The notes beneath the pieces are model-generated. The model saw only the letters and a list, made by a program, of their open reading frames with translations, was not told the DNA's origin and searched no databases. The translations under genes were made by a program, and so were the position numbers. Below, in pieces: positions 1 through 16,198 of a stretch of 24,428 nucleotides of DNA (position 1 is its first letter; each line of letters starts with the position of its first letter). The stretch is from Phallusia fumigata (lineage: Eukaryota > Chordata > Ascidiacea > Phlebobranchia > Ascidiidae): assembly GCA_008931825.1 (NCBI GenBank), contig QXVZ01000115.1, positions 1 through 24,428 on the forward strand, in the 5' to 3' direction.

Positions 1-1234
1 ACTGCTCGAATTAAATAGATTCAATTAAAACGTCAAGATATGTCGAGTGCAAACATTTGTCTTTACGCACGAAAGCTAAGAATATTTTCCGGAGAAACGG
101 GTGCCGAGATTAGGTTTTTGAACTTTAGTGCTACTCAACTTTGGCGTGAAAACGATTTTGTGCTTGCTTAGGGTGTTGTCGCCGTTTCTTGTCGGCTTTA
201 CTGTTTTGCCCTGACAATGACCAAACTGTTGCACAATCCAACAATTCATTGCGTTTGTTTAAAAGAATAGAAACGCAACGCCTAAAAGTTAACTGAAAAC
301 TTTAAGGCAAACAATTTCTTTCACAATGCCGCACAAACCACTTGGATTTAAAAAGTTTAAGACTACCTATATTAAAATAATCATGTACAGGTTGTCCCTA
401 TCATTTGTTACATTTATTCCTCACGTATTACATTTGTAAACGTTCTTCATTATAAAGTTACTGTTTATTGGAGACAATTTCGATGGATAATACACAGTAT
501 GTTTCATAGGAAACGCAACAGCGTTGGGTAACATATCAATTGCAGTCCTAGCAAGGTTAAAACAATAACACGACAACACAACATTGAAAACGAACACGCG
601 GTGGCGCATTAGAGCACATAAATCGCCCCGCAGGCAATTTTTTTAATGTTTAAGAGGAAGGTCTAAGCCGGTGTCAGTATTTAACAAAACAGCGACTAAC
701 TTTGGGCAGAATTTTGTCGGACTTCTTTAGGTATTGCGACTTTAATATTAAATGCTACACACGGCATAGACGACAATGAAGTGTATTGCGGAGTAACGTT
801 AACTGGAACAATTTAAAGGGAAACAAAAGGGGTACATAACATGTAGATAGAGATACGGTCTAATGGATCTGATTTCACGGGGCCCAAACAGGGAAGATCC
901 AAAATTATATTTTCCGATCTGTTTTTTTGCGAAACTTCTGTTTGTTTAGAATAGCGTAAACGTAAATTTGAATGTAGCGAAAAATAGCTTTAGAACCGGT
1001 AAATAGGGAGCGGCAACAGCTGAATATTCGTTAAACAAAACCACGACGGAATAAATATGGTATGCGAGTACGAAGGAAATATATTAATGGACAATCGCAT
1101 TTTCTATGCGAGGATAGTCACGTGATCTTCTGACCTCCAACGTGACCTTCAGAAAGTTGCATAATCTTGATGCGTTGATTTTGATTGCTCTTGCCCTCGT
1201 TCCGCTACATGGGCAGGTTGCTCACGATAATCGA

Positions 1235-1293
1235 GATGATAATAATAAGGAGTATGACGCAGCAGATGATCATGCATATTTTCTTCTGCAAAT
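1235..1293 (+). repeat. Diverged direct repeat, copy 1
   Basis: Aligned by hand without gaps, this segment matches 2106-2164 at about 42 of 59 positions. Both are rich in GAT/GAC and AAT/AAC triplets and end in a shared TCTTCTG stretch. In one frame both read Asp-Asp-Asn-Asn near the start and Asp-Asp followed by Leu-Leu near the end, and early differences fall mostly at third positions. It could be an old duplicated exon or a decayed low-complexity repeat. Confidence 0.35.
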
Positions 1294-2105
1294 TCGTGTT
1301 AAAACACCGTCAAGTTTATGGTAATTACTTACGTTACCAAAGCCTCACTGGCGTATTCTAAGGGCATAAAAAAGATGATGAAGTGATTTATTTTAAATTC
1401 AAATTTACCGGTACATCTGTAGAAAATAGGAAAACAAACAATCTACAATAGCATGCTTAATGATCACACAAAAACACTTACTAACACTCACATACCTGCT
1501 TGTACACTTGCACCGAGATAAAATACATGACAAGGATGAACAGGACAACTGGTGACGTCTACGACAACTTAACAAAACAAGGCTCAAGTGATAACATCGG
1601 ATGGTACAACATGGCAAAAACCGAAACACAACAAGACAAAAACTATATCGAGTTAAAACTGATAGCAAGAAATTTTAAAAATTCAAAAAAAAAACATTTC
1701 TCGAGGCATTTAGGTCCAATAATTGAGATGCACCGAGGAACTAAGTGCAACACAGCAACAAACGTTTATACGAAACATTAAAAACAAAAGAGCTAATATC
1801 GTTAATCCATTGAACTGTGTAACAGGTTTCTATGATTTTGGTCTACACACACTTTTTAATGGGAAACCAAACAACACGTCTGTCAACGCAGACAAAAAAG
1901 ATTCACACCACGGAAAAAATGCGGCGTACAAAAGCCACAAGAGGATGCTATTACCATATGAAAAGCGAAAGATGAAGGTTATAGGTCATAACCGTACCGC
2001 AGCGAATGTATTGTTAACACAAAACCGTAATCACAATAGTATTATGTTAATCCAAAAAACAAGGTTTTACGAAGTCTGTGTGACTGCTACCACAACTGCA
2101 ATGAT

Positions 2106-2164
2106 GACGATAACAACAACCAGAATGGCACAAAGGATGATGAGGCAAATCTTCTTCTGTAAAA
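2106..2164 (+). repeat. Diverged direct repeat, copy 2
   Basis: Partner of 1235-1293, about 71% identical by hand alignment. In the shared frame this copy reaches a TAA stop immediately after the Leu-Leu-Leu stretch, whereas copy 1 stays open. It belongs to no recognised gene. Confidence 0.35.
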
Positions 2165-2575
2165 ATGCAATTTTCTCTACGAAAAGGTGCAAAAGCTGTA
2201 CAGTCCACTTTACTTTTTAAGAATTAAAATCAATCAAGATTACCGGCAGACACAAAATTGCATTAGCAACCCCATATCGTGTAAAATAGTCACTTTGCCT
2301 TTAATTCACTGTCAAGCTGCTGTTCGTCCGAAGCAGCGGTTCTTTTACTTGTTCGAGGCGCTGGACCTCCTTAAGTTTTATAAATACATTCATTGATTTC
2401 TATACGAGTTGGATTACCAGATAAACACAACACAAACAGTTCTAATCTCCGCCGAACACCAGAGACTGATTTACCGAACACTTGGGCCTCGATAGAGCCC
2501 GGTTTCAAAACCACTGCCATAAATACACCAATCAACCTATGCAGGATTTTAATACAAGATGAGAAAAGAATAGAA

Positions 2576-2863
2576 GAGGTCCAAAACATGCAGTGAACGC
2601 CGATTTGACACAAAGCCATAACCAGTAGGTAACCTCCAATCAAATTAACGATAATATCATAAGTCGATGAGGAAAATCTTTGCAGTTGATTAAAAGCAAG
2701 CCAGTACGAACCACTAAGAAAAACAGTTATGAGGTCCAAAACATGCAGTTAAACCAGTTTAACACCGAAAGCCATAACCAGTGGGCAACCACCAAAAGAA
2801 GTTAATAGGCAATCCTTGTAGTTGATTTAAACCAAGCCAGTACGAACCACCAAGCAAAAAAGT
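2576..2863. repeat. Two-copy diverged tandem repeat, period about 155 bp
   Basis: Unit 1 (2576-2730) and unit 2 (2731-2863) both begin GAGGTCCAAAACATGCAGT. They share an internal AAAGCCATAACCAGT block and a later AAGCCAGTACGAACCAC block in the same order. Unit 2 is shorter and has small indels between the conserved blocks. This is an old local tandem duplication; no coding function is visible. Confidence 0.7.
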
Positions 2864-5800
2864 CAAGCAAAGAAATTGAAGACAGTAAGAACTGTTCAAA
2901 AGATTTTTGGCTCGGGTATAGTATGGGATTTACCTGATCTGCTGTTGGCCAATTGGAAATCTTTTGGTACACCGTGTCATGTTCCTGGCCCACTTTACAT
3001 ATCGATCAGCTAAATGGCCTGATCGAAGTCACTTAATGCCAAGGATGTTGTGCTAACCGATATATTTTAGGGCAAAATTAATTTCTTTGAACAATAAAAC
3101 CGCATTTTGTTTCAATGCACACAATAATGATTGAGTTACGTATGTGGGTTTCACATGTTTAATTTTCTGTTTAGGTCTTTAACTGTTTTTTGTTGTCCGC
3201 GCAAAAGCTGACCATGATCAGGGTAACGTATGGCACCAGACTACTTTCCTGTATTACACAAGCAGGTGTAAGTTTGTACATTTTACAGTTTGTTTAAAAA
3301 AGTTCTGAGGGTCAAAGAATATTTTTTGGCACAAACAGGCGGTATAACCAGGGGTTGAACTATGGCTATATTCCGATTACATTGTTTTACTTCCCACTTG
3401 ATGGCTAGCTGTGCGAACCACGCGAATCTAATAGCCCATTCGCTAATCGATAGCACTAAAACGAATGGGATACGCAAAGGTATAATCCGCCATGAAGCAA
3501 CAGCTGTGAGAAAGCCACCATGGAAAGGAAGATTGATTGCGGGGCATGACAAGGGTTTTAAGTGCCCAACCGCGTATTGGACAAGTGTCCGTTGGTTCTT
3601 GAGGTCGATTCTTTTACAGTAAATATTTTCGCAAGGGTTTCATCCGAGCAAAATGTGATTGGAGAAGAAACAAACTGTGACTTTCCGTTGCTTGCCCTTT
3701 AAATCGTTTTGGATTAGAGTTAAAAATAAACTAAATACCAACGGTGAGTTTCGACTAGAACAACAAAAATGTGTTACAAAAAGGTCGGGCAATATCTAGA
3801 ATGCGGTCGTTTACACATGAATTTACAGCATACTGAAGAATGTTTAGTTTGTGACCTATTTGGACGGTCATTATAAGCCACTGAAACATCACAGATGTCG
3901 CGTGCATTTTAAGTGAAATGAAATTTCGCCATTCGTCATCGTACCATCAGCTCATTGACATACGATTTGTAACGTGGTTTCTGTGCCTTGAACACATTAA
4001 TGGGCACGAAACCGCACGACAACCCACAATTTGACGTCACACGTGCATGACGCATTCACAAAAAAACGTCGCAGAAACCGGTTACGTCAGACAGCATCAC
4101 ACAACGTATTTTCTTGCAATGTAATGCGGTGTAGCGTTACAGAATCGACAACGAACGTAAATAAAGAGAACAATAAACAATTTATGTGCACGTAACATGT
4201 GTTGTCACGTGTCAGTCAACATAACGTAAAACCAAAAGAAACGAGCATCGCGATCCGAACATTGCATCCGTTATTGAGTTCAAAGCCCCACATAAGTTAA
4301 GGCACATGCTCTGTAAGAAACATTGACAACGTAGACAGTTTGTTAGTAGCTTTCGAATATTATTATTGGTAAAACCTATCTGTGGTATGTCGGATGCTAA
4401 TCGATGCCGCTACTTACAAATTTAGCGGCTTGTTTGCGAACGCACGAAGGTTTGGAATTCGGATTAATCATGTTGCCATTGATTTTTCTGACGGATGTAG
4501 AAATTTTCGCTGTGTGAGTGCGACCGCATTAGTTCGTTATTTGCGCATAATTTGAACGCATGGTTACCTTCTGTAAGGGTAAAACTTAATTACAAGGTGC
4601 CGGGTCAATATGTTTCCTTCCGCAAGCAACAGAAATACTTCGTAAAACATCGGTGTAACCATTACGAACATTACACTATACACTTGGTTTCCACTTGTAG
4701 CAGGTATCTCCGCCTTTGGTAAACGTGTCTACAATTAACAAAAAAAAACTCTGACAGGGTAGGAAGTATATGAACATTGGTCGAAATGTATGTCAGTGCC
4801 GACACGGTTTATGTTACCATGCCAACGTGTGTCATAATTTAGGCGAAAAATGAAAGCCCAGCGATGAATGAAGAGTGAGCGTTCGTGCTATACCTAAAAC
4901 AGCAGTTATTGGTTTAAACGCAACAAACATTCAGTAAATAACCAGCTGATTATTCTTTACAAAATAAAATTGCCTACAAATACGAAAATATTGCAGTAAC
5001 AAGGTCATGCTGTTAAGGGAGTCAATCTACATAAATCAAAACCATGTGGGTTCAGTTGAATTAAGCTACACACTTTTTCGATAGACTCCACCAATCACCG
5101 GATGGAGTTGGAAAAATCGCCCCTTTATGATATAGTGCTGTTGGACGGAACATGTATCAAGGATAAAAGGTATAAGATACACACTGTATGGAATAGCTAT
5201 GCACAAGTTAATCGCAGTAACCAAAGTGGAGTTAGGGCGCAGAAAAACTAGCCGTGTTCGTGTATAAGGGCGGTATAAGGCACAGAACAAGTCGGTGGTT
5301 TCCAGAGGAAGTGCATAACGATGTAGAAGGAAAGATTATTGAAGAAAGGGCATCAAAAGTGTACGCTAAAGTTCAAATAGGCAATCCAAGCAAGATTTAT
5401 GTAATCGATACAATTTCCCAAAGGCCTTTTCAGTAAATGGCATCATGGTATACATCCAAAGTCTTACAATACGTCAGGTCTTACACGATTCAGTGGAAAT
5501 TCGCAGCACATAGATTAAAAAACTCAAGTTTTGGCAGTTTTAATTAATCTTGCCTAAAACGTGTATCCATTGACTTCAAGCAATTACCAATGAGCGGACG
5601 CCTGTTTTCTTAAGTTAGTGTGATATCTGGCTTAATGGCCATGGAGGTATTGTTAGTGAAGAGATTTAGCAACCGGCAAACCATGTTTGGTTTCTATGGT
5701 ATTTAGTACTATAGTATTTGAGTTTGGTTCCATTAAAGACTTTTTACCAGGTAAGCCTGAAGTGAAAAAAGTTCCGCCGACCTACAATAGAATACTGCTG

Positions 5801-6100
5801 TCACATTGCGCTTCGGTTCGTCCGAAAGAAAACAAATCAGAAACAAAAAACTTGGATTAGATGTGTGACCAAAAGAAGAGAAATGGCCACAATTGTTTTT
5901 CAATATTTTTGCGTGGCTTGAATCGACTTGGAACTGTTCCGGGAGCACCTGCGGATACAAAGGATACATGGTAACGGACGATCACATGTTAGACAACTCT
6001 TATGCCTCGCAAGGGTTCCCAACAATTCACAACAGTCGAATCATGGAATTATTGTTAACAAGCGAAGCCTAACCAAGAAATTAGATTTGCCAAAACACGC
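2864..6100. other. No recognisable gene; CpG-rich flank
   Basis: The stretch contains only short, unrelated open frames, with no recognisable domain and no chain of frame-compatible exons. CpG frequency is near expectation, in contrast with the depleted gene bodies further right. A CRE/E-box pair lies at 4032-4045. Enhancers are possible but nothing else can be supported. Confidence 0.6.
4032..4045. promoter_or_regulatory. Palindromic CRE overlapping an E-box
   Basis: A perfect CREB/ATF-type palindrome, TGACGTCA, lies at 4032-4039 and is directly followed by the E-box CACGTG at 4040-4045. A second CACGTG lies about 165 bp downstream, near 4205. The surrounding 200 bp is CpG-rich. No gene start is visible nearby, so a distal element is possible, but short motifs like these also occur by chance. 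Confidence 0.3.
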
Positions 6101-6108
6101 GCCTACAC

Positions 6109-6344
6109 CAGGGGTCAGCAATCTACGACCCGCGGGCCAACGCAGACCCTTCAGATATTGTCGACCAAAATTGTACTTCACAGGTGAGAATAAAGCTATG
6201 ATATACAGTGACGAACTTTGCGTTCATATGTGACAAAATGAATAAACAGTAAAAGGAACGGAACTGCAAGTGCAAAACTAGTACAGCCCGCTGTGACGTT
6301 GCTGATCTTGGTTTTGGCCCGCTGATTTCGGTTGCCGGCCCTTG
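6109..6344. mobile_element. Non-autonomous hAT-family MITE, 236 bp
   Basis: The left end begins CAGGGGTCAGCAATC and continues to a CCCGCGGGCC block. The right end reads GGCCCGCTGATTTCGG followed by TTGCCGGCCCTTG, so the ends form imperfect terminal inverted repeats of about 30 bp. The flanks gcctacac (6101-6108) and ggctacac (6345-6352) match at 7 of 8 positions, the 8-bp target-site duplication typical of hAT transposons. The interior has no transposase, so the element would depend on transposase from elsewhere. Confidence 0.8.
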
Positions 6345-6352
6345 GGCTACAC

Positions 6353-7693
6353 AGCAAGTTACACAGCCCTCTGAGATTATTTGAGTAATAAGGCAAATCC
6401 AGTAACTTGATCGTTGTGCCGATCTAAAATATTTTAAACTAAGACGGAAACAGGGATTTGCGGGAGCGCGGAGTTTCGGAAAAGGTGGCGGCACACCTTG
6501 ACGTGATCTAAGTCCCGGAAAATGGCTGAGATTGACACACCGCAGTTCGATCGGCAGCCTAAAGGGAGTGTGTAGGAAACAGCTTGAATTCGGGCACTTG
6601 GTTGTGCGGTCGCAACGTTGGCTCCCGTTGCTTTGTTCGTCTACTTTCCACGCATTAAATATTCATGCAAAGATTGCATTACGCTCAATGCAACAGATTA
6701 CGCTGTCGGTCGAGTATGGCTAGTCTTGTTTAGATGCCTTAAAAATGAGGTTGTGTATTTTCACATCATAGAGGTATCACCTAATGCTTTTGAATATCGA
6801 CAGGCGCATGTCACCTAAGCCACCTTAAGCTATTCAATATTTATAAGTGGACAATCACGCAATGACGACGGCATGAATCACGATACATATTGCGCAGTGC
6901 CCGTAGCTTGCCGAAAACGCCACCTGCAGATAGACCCGAAAGTAAATATATCCTGCACGTAACCTAAATTGTGGTCAAGGATTGTGGCGAATTTATTTTG
7001 CATAGCTGAGCGCATGTTGCGGTATCAGGTACCGACATGGAGTCAGTCCGACCTGAAAGTTAAACATCCAAAAATTGGTCGGATCATCTAAAACGGTGGC
7101 GCAGTATGTAGAAGGAAACTGAACAATTTTAATCACAACCCCTTTCTGGTCGGATCGTGACCGAAATGAAAAAAGCACTGTACGCATACACCAGATTACA
7201 AAAATACTGTGGTGCGTTTTCTGTAGAACAGAGGAAGCTTTCTATCAGTATTAAAATTAGGTATGTTAATTAGGGTTAACCCTCTCATGCTAGTTAAAAC
7301 ATAGCCGACGCCGTGGTACGAAGGCCCTTTCTGTACTAAAGCAGAAGTAATCGATATGTATACATGCTCACACGACCTTCTAAATCACGAGGCGACGGAC
7401 ACGTAGACACGATGATGTAAGAAATTAGAATATGCTAAATATATATTTTCACAACTTCGTTTCAAATAGTAAATGATTTAGAGAGAACAAGTTAAGCAGA
7501 AAGTAACAGAAACCCTAAAAAGGCTGACTGAGTGAGGAGGGCTGTACAGGTAACATTTGGGAATATCCTTGCAAAGCATAATGTAATTGTAGTATTTATG
7601 AACACTGTGTATTTATGGAATCTGGATTACAAAACCCTAAATACGTACATTGAGAAGGCCACTTACATTTGCATGTAGGTATGTGGTCGGTGA
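6353..7693. other. No recognisable gene; syntaxin 3' flank
   Basis: No supportable exon. The sequence changes from CpG-rich to CpG-poor between about 7400 and 7600, approaching the syntaxin stop codon at 7694. The part just below 7694 is probably the syntaxin 3' untranslated region. I see no canonical AATAAA on the minus strand close to the stop, only CATAAA-type variants near 7600-7615. Confidence 0.5.
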
Positions 7694-12679
<4,986 letters not shown>

Positions 12680-13400
12680 CTTTTTTGCTTGTGTTTAGTC
12701 CACTAGGTGAAGTGATTGAGATTGATAAGATCCAAATCAAGGTCTATCAGCACTAACTAGGTCTTTGTACACAAATAGGTCTGTACTAATAGCTTTAATC
12801 CATTGGAAAAAGGTGAACACACACAGTACAACTAAACTATGCAGAACAAAAGCATTTTTTTAAATTGAAATGATTTAAAATTGGACACAAGACACAAATT
12901 AAATAAATTTTAATCAAACGTATGTGGATTGGTTGTGTTTTTTTCTTTCCTTGAAACATTACAAAATAGCAGCAATGGTACATATTAACTGTAAATCATA
13001 TAGCAGAAAAAATAAAAAAACAAACAAATAAAGCAATGCTTCTACGATTTGATGCAAGAAATAACTAAGGTTGTTGGGTTTTATGTGTTATCTAAAGTGC
13101 AAACTTTTAATATAAACCAATAGTCATTCTGATGATGTATCAGCACTTGAAAAAAGTATTGATCAGAAAATTGAAAAATATCCAGCAGACTACTTGCAAA
13201 CACTAAATGCATGTTAAAGATGTATGTTTGGGTTTATAAATTGGAAATAAATTCCTTTGACTTTGTCAAGTGCATTAAGTGCAAATATAGTTTTAAATCA
13301 AAGAAAATTTTGCATTGTTCATATATTTTAAACAAAACAGCCACTCAGCTAAAACATTTTAAGTTACCTAACAAAAATTTACAACAAATAAAATAGTATT
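12680..13400. other. Syntaxin upstream region
   Basis: About 720 bp between the syntaxin ATG and the 3' end of the next gene upstream. It is very poor in CpG and AT-rich, and includes the start of the 12933-14208 duplicated block. No coding exon was found. It should hold the syntaxin 5' untranslated region and possibly its promoter; no TATA box in a convincing place was seen. Confidence 0.5.
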
Positions 13401-13417
13401 ATCAACAAACTAACATG

Positions 13418-13451
13418 TTTATTGAGAGTTATTAGTCAGCTAATTTTTATT
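13418..13451 (-). terminator. Two polyadenylation signals
   Basis: AATAAA occurs on the minus strand at 13446-13451 and 13418-13423, about 22 and 50 nt past the TAG at 13473. The spacing fits the 3' end of the putative gene immediately to the right, and both signals are conserved in the second allelic copy. Confidence 0.45.
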
Positions 13452-13472
13452 CAGCCAAATAGACAAAATTCG

Positions 13473-14070
13473 CTAACCTACTGTCAGTAAAACTGGCGCA
13501 AAGCTTGACCGGCACCGGTATAACGGCCCGACTGCCATCTCTTCTTGTGTTAAATCCAAACCTTTCTCTTTCCAAAACGCCCAGACCTCGGCCAGTGCCC
13601 AGTGAGATAAATCAAAGTCCATAGAAAACACGCTGGGATAAATATCATAATTTATTCGGCTAATAACGATTGTTTGGTTTCTTTCAACTTTTTTGATTGG
13701 CCCGATTATATTGTATACGACTAGTAACGTTCGTTTTTTGTCAGGTAATGGAATTCGCAAAATACAGTTTTCAAAGAATATCAAATAACAAAAGGAAAGT
13801 AAGTTAACCAACGAATTTTGTTGATAGTAAGCTGCAAAAGTGGACTGTTATTAGGTTAAGTTTTCTAACAAATAAGAATATGACAAAAATGTCAGACAAT
13901 AAAGAAGTCCGAAAAATTTGTTGGTCCCAAAAACTGGAATGCCATCCATGAGGAAATTCGTAACGCGCTAAAACTGCAAGACAATTTGCAAACAGTTTTA
14001 CTGCACATACACTATCCCAAGGGCAACCACCTGAATATACATTTTCGACTTCATCGCCTTTCCATAACAT
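13473..14070 (-). CDS. Unrecognised putative coding locus, copy 1
   Basis: I do not recognise this product. Two open frames lie in series: one from ATG at 14070 (begins MLWKGDEVENVYSGG; 88 codons) and one of about 119 codons ending at TAG 13473-13475, which opens after a good acceptor TTTTGCAG (exon start 13831). That second frame contains FSMDFDLSHWALAEVW and FWKEKGLDLTQEE. A possible splice, donor GTGGTT after codon Ser-13, would join them in phase. Two AATAAA signals on the minus strand just past the stop fit a real 3' end. The two allelic copies differ by one base here (Glu or Asp), while the flank differs by about 2.5%. One stretch (ARYEFPHGW) faintly recalls importin-type HEAT repeats, but not enough to name it. 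The exon structure and even the coding status remain uncertain. Confidence 0.4.
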
Positions 14071-14208
14071 TCTTTTCTTCTTTTTTTGTTATCTTTTGAT
14101 TCTATGTGTGTGTTTTTTACCTTTCATTTTAAAAAAGGGAAATATTTCTTTGAAAACATTAGTACGCGAAATAAACTTAAATAATCTAAAAATCGCTGAA
14201 CATCGTTT

Positions 14209-14209
14209 N
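14209..14209. other. Assembly gap (single N)
   Basis: Join between the two allelic copies of the 1.28-kb block. Confidence 0.95.
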
Positions 14210-15486
14210 TTGTGTTTTTTTCTTTCCTTGAAACATTACACAATAGCAGCAATGGGACATATTAACTGTAAATCATATAGCAGAAAAAATAAAAAACAAA
14301 CAAATAAAGCAATGCTTGTACGATTTGATGCAAGAAACAACTAAGGTTGTTGGGTTTTCTGTGTTATCTAAAGTGCAAACTTTCAATATAAACCAATAGT
14401 CATTCTGATGATGTATCGGCACTTGAAAAAAGTATTGATCAGAAAATTGAAAAATATCCAGCAGACTACTTGCAAACACTAAATGCATGTTAAAGATGTA
14501 TGTTTGGGTTTATAAATTGGAAATAAATTCCTTTGACTTTGTCAAGTGCATTAAGTGCAAATATAGTTTTAAATCAAAGAACATTTTGCATTGTTCATAG
14601 ATTTTAAACAAAACAGCCACTCAGCTAAAACATTTTAAGTTACCTAACAAAAATTTACAACAAATAAAATAGTATTATCAACAAACTAACATGTTTATTG
14701 AGAGTTATTAGTCAGCTAATTTTTATTCAGCCAAATAGACAAAATTCGCTAACCTACTGTCAGTAAAACTGGCGCAAAGCTTGACCGGCACCGGTATAAC
14801 GGCCCGACTGCCATCTCTTCTTGTGTTAAATCCAAACCTTTCTCTTTCCAAAACGCCCAGACCTCGGCCAGTGCCCAGTGAGATAAATCAAAGTCCATAG
14901 AAAACACGCTGGGATAAATATCATAATTTATTCGGCTAATAACGATTGTTTGGTTTCTTTCAACTTTTTTGATTGGCCCGATTATATTGTATACGACTAG
15001 TAACGTTCGTTTTTTGTCAGGTAATGGAATTCGCAAAATACAGTTTTCAAAGAATATCAAATAACAAAAGGAAAGTAAGTTAACCAACGAATTTTGTTGA
15101 TAGTAAGCTGCAAAAGTGGACTGTTATTAGGTTAAGTTTTCTAACAAATAAGAATATGACAAAAATGTCAGACAATAAAGAAGTCCGAAAAATTTGTTGG
15201 TCCCAAAAACTGGAATGCCATCCATGAGGAAATTCGTAACGCGCTAAAACTGCAAGACAATTTGCAAACAGTTTTACTGCACATACACTATCCCAAGGGC
15301 AACCACCTGAATATACATTTTCGACATCATCGCCTTTCCATAACATTCTTTTCTTCTTTTTTTGTTATCTTTTGATTCTATGTGTGTGTTTTTACCTTTC
15401 ATTTTAAAAAAGGGAAATATTTCTTTGAAAACATTGTAGTGTACGCGAAATAAACTTAAATAATCTAAAAATCGCTGAACATCGTT
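14210..15486. repeat. 1.28-kb block present twice, copy 2 (allelic overlap)
   Basis: Second copy of 12933-14208. It continues without a break into unique sequence from 15487 towards DBF4, while copy 1 continues into the syntaxin side. This is the pattern expected for overlapping contig ends. Confidence 0.88.
14749..15346 (-). CDS. Unrecognised putative coding locus, copy 2 (allelic duplicate)
   Basis: Allelic copy of 13473-14070 with the same frames, acceptor and downstream polyadenylation signals. The only difference in this part is one base that changes Glu-7 to Asp in the first frame. It should not be counted as a second gene. Confidence 0.38.
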
Positions 15487-16198
15487 GAAATAAATGTGTA
15501 GAATGAGGATTACTCCGCGACAAGGTGACCAAACCTAATAAACTCCAACAATTTTACAAAAGCAGAATTGCTAGCCGGCGAAAGTGCTGAGCGTTGACTG
15601 TAAGTGAGCAAACCACCTTTTACACTAAGATAAGCTATTTTTCGGCATATTCACAACTTGGCAGAGCGACCGTTGCATAGAAAACCAAGCATGACATTAC
15701 GGTAAGTATTGAGAATTACTTTCTACCCGTTCGAAGTTAGTTACGCTTTATAATTTTTCCACAGTTTGACGATAAATTGAAACAGGCAATTAACAAAGCA
15801 AATTTTTTATCCATTTTGTGCATGTGAAGTTGCACAAGTATAAAACTGTACATATATCAAGCATTTTATACCTGCCTTGTGTGTCGTGGTAATATTTTCG
15901 GTCTCTAGTAAAGCCTCTTTTGCACAAAACCTTAGAATAAATTCGTCGTGTTCCTTTCGGGCATTACGAAAAACACAAAATAACAAACATCGCACCGCTA
16001 AAAAAACAAATGTGTGAAAATATTTTGCATTTGAAAAGGTTATCACAAACAGAGACCTACGGTTCAGAACAATCAGAAAGACTTCCTTAAAACTAAAGTC
16101 GCATATACAGTGTACTGCGGTGCAGCATATAAAATAGAATTTGCACACAATATAAAGAAAAGAAATACTTATTAAAATCCACGAAACAGAAAACCGGA
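15487..16198. other. Intergenic region downstream of DBF4
   Basis: CpG-rich sequence between the DBF4 stop codon and the putative gene. One minus-strand frame (15807-16148) includes the hydrophilic stretch KEHDEFILRFCAKEALLE between a plausible acceptor and a plausible donor, but it matches nothing I know and its neighbours do not extend it. No canonical AATAAA follows the DBF4 stop; an AATAAG variant lies about 25 bp beyond it. Confidence 0.4.

Larger units (their letters stand above)
1..2575. other. No recognisable gene; CpG-rich flank
   Basis: I see no convincing coding exon here. The open frames are short, match no family I recognise, and several lack an ATG. CpG is common, unlike in the gene bodies further right. 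The stretch contains one half-preserved internal repeat (1235-1293 against 2106-2164), described separately. The likely reading is intergenic DNA or a very long intron. Confidence 0.6.
12933..14208. repeat. 1.28-kb block present twice, copy 1 (allelic overlap)
   Basis: Repeated at 14210-15486 with offset close to 1276 or 1277. The copies are near-identical, with about ten differences in the first 394 bp, one in the next 700 or so, and two small indels near the far end. Copy 1 ends at the N at 14209 and copy 2 starts right after it, so this is most simply the unmerged overlap of two contigs from different haplotypes. Confidence 0.88.

Noticed and set aside
1142-1324. A frame with a signal-peptide-like hydrophobic run (LDALILIALALVPLHGQ).
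   Set aside because: It begins with GTG and not ATG, has no supporting exons, and the match to a signal peptide alone is weak.
2371-2739. A 122-codon hydrophobic minus-strand frame.
   Set aside because: It runs through the diverged tandem repeat, is not maintained in both repeat units, and matches no membrane protein I know.
5254-5436. A 60-codon hydrophilic plus-strand frame in the gene-less left part.
   Set aside because: No family resemblance and no flanking exons that fit; its length is within chance for this composition.
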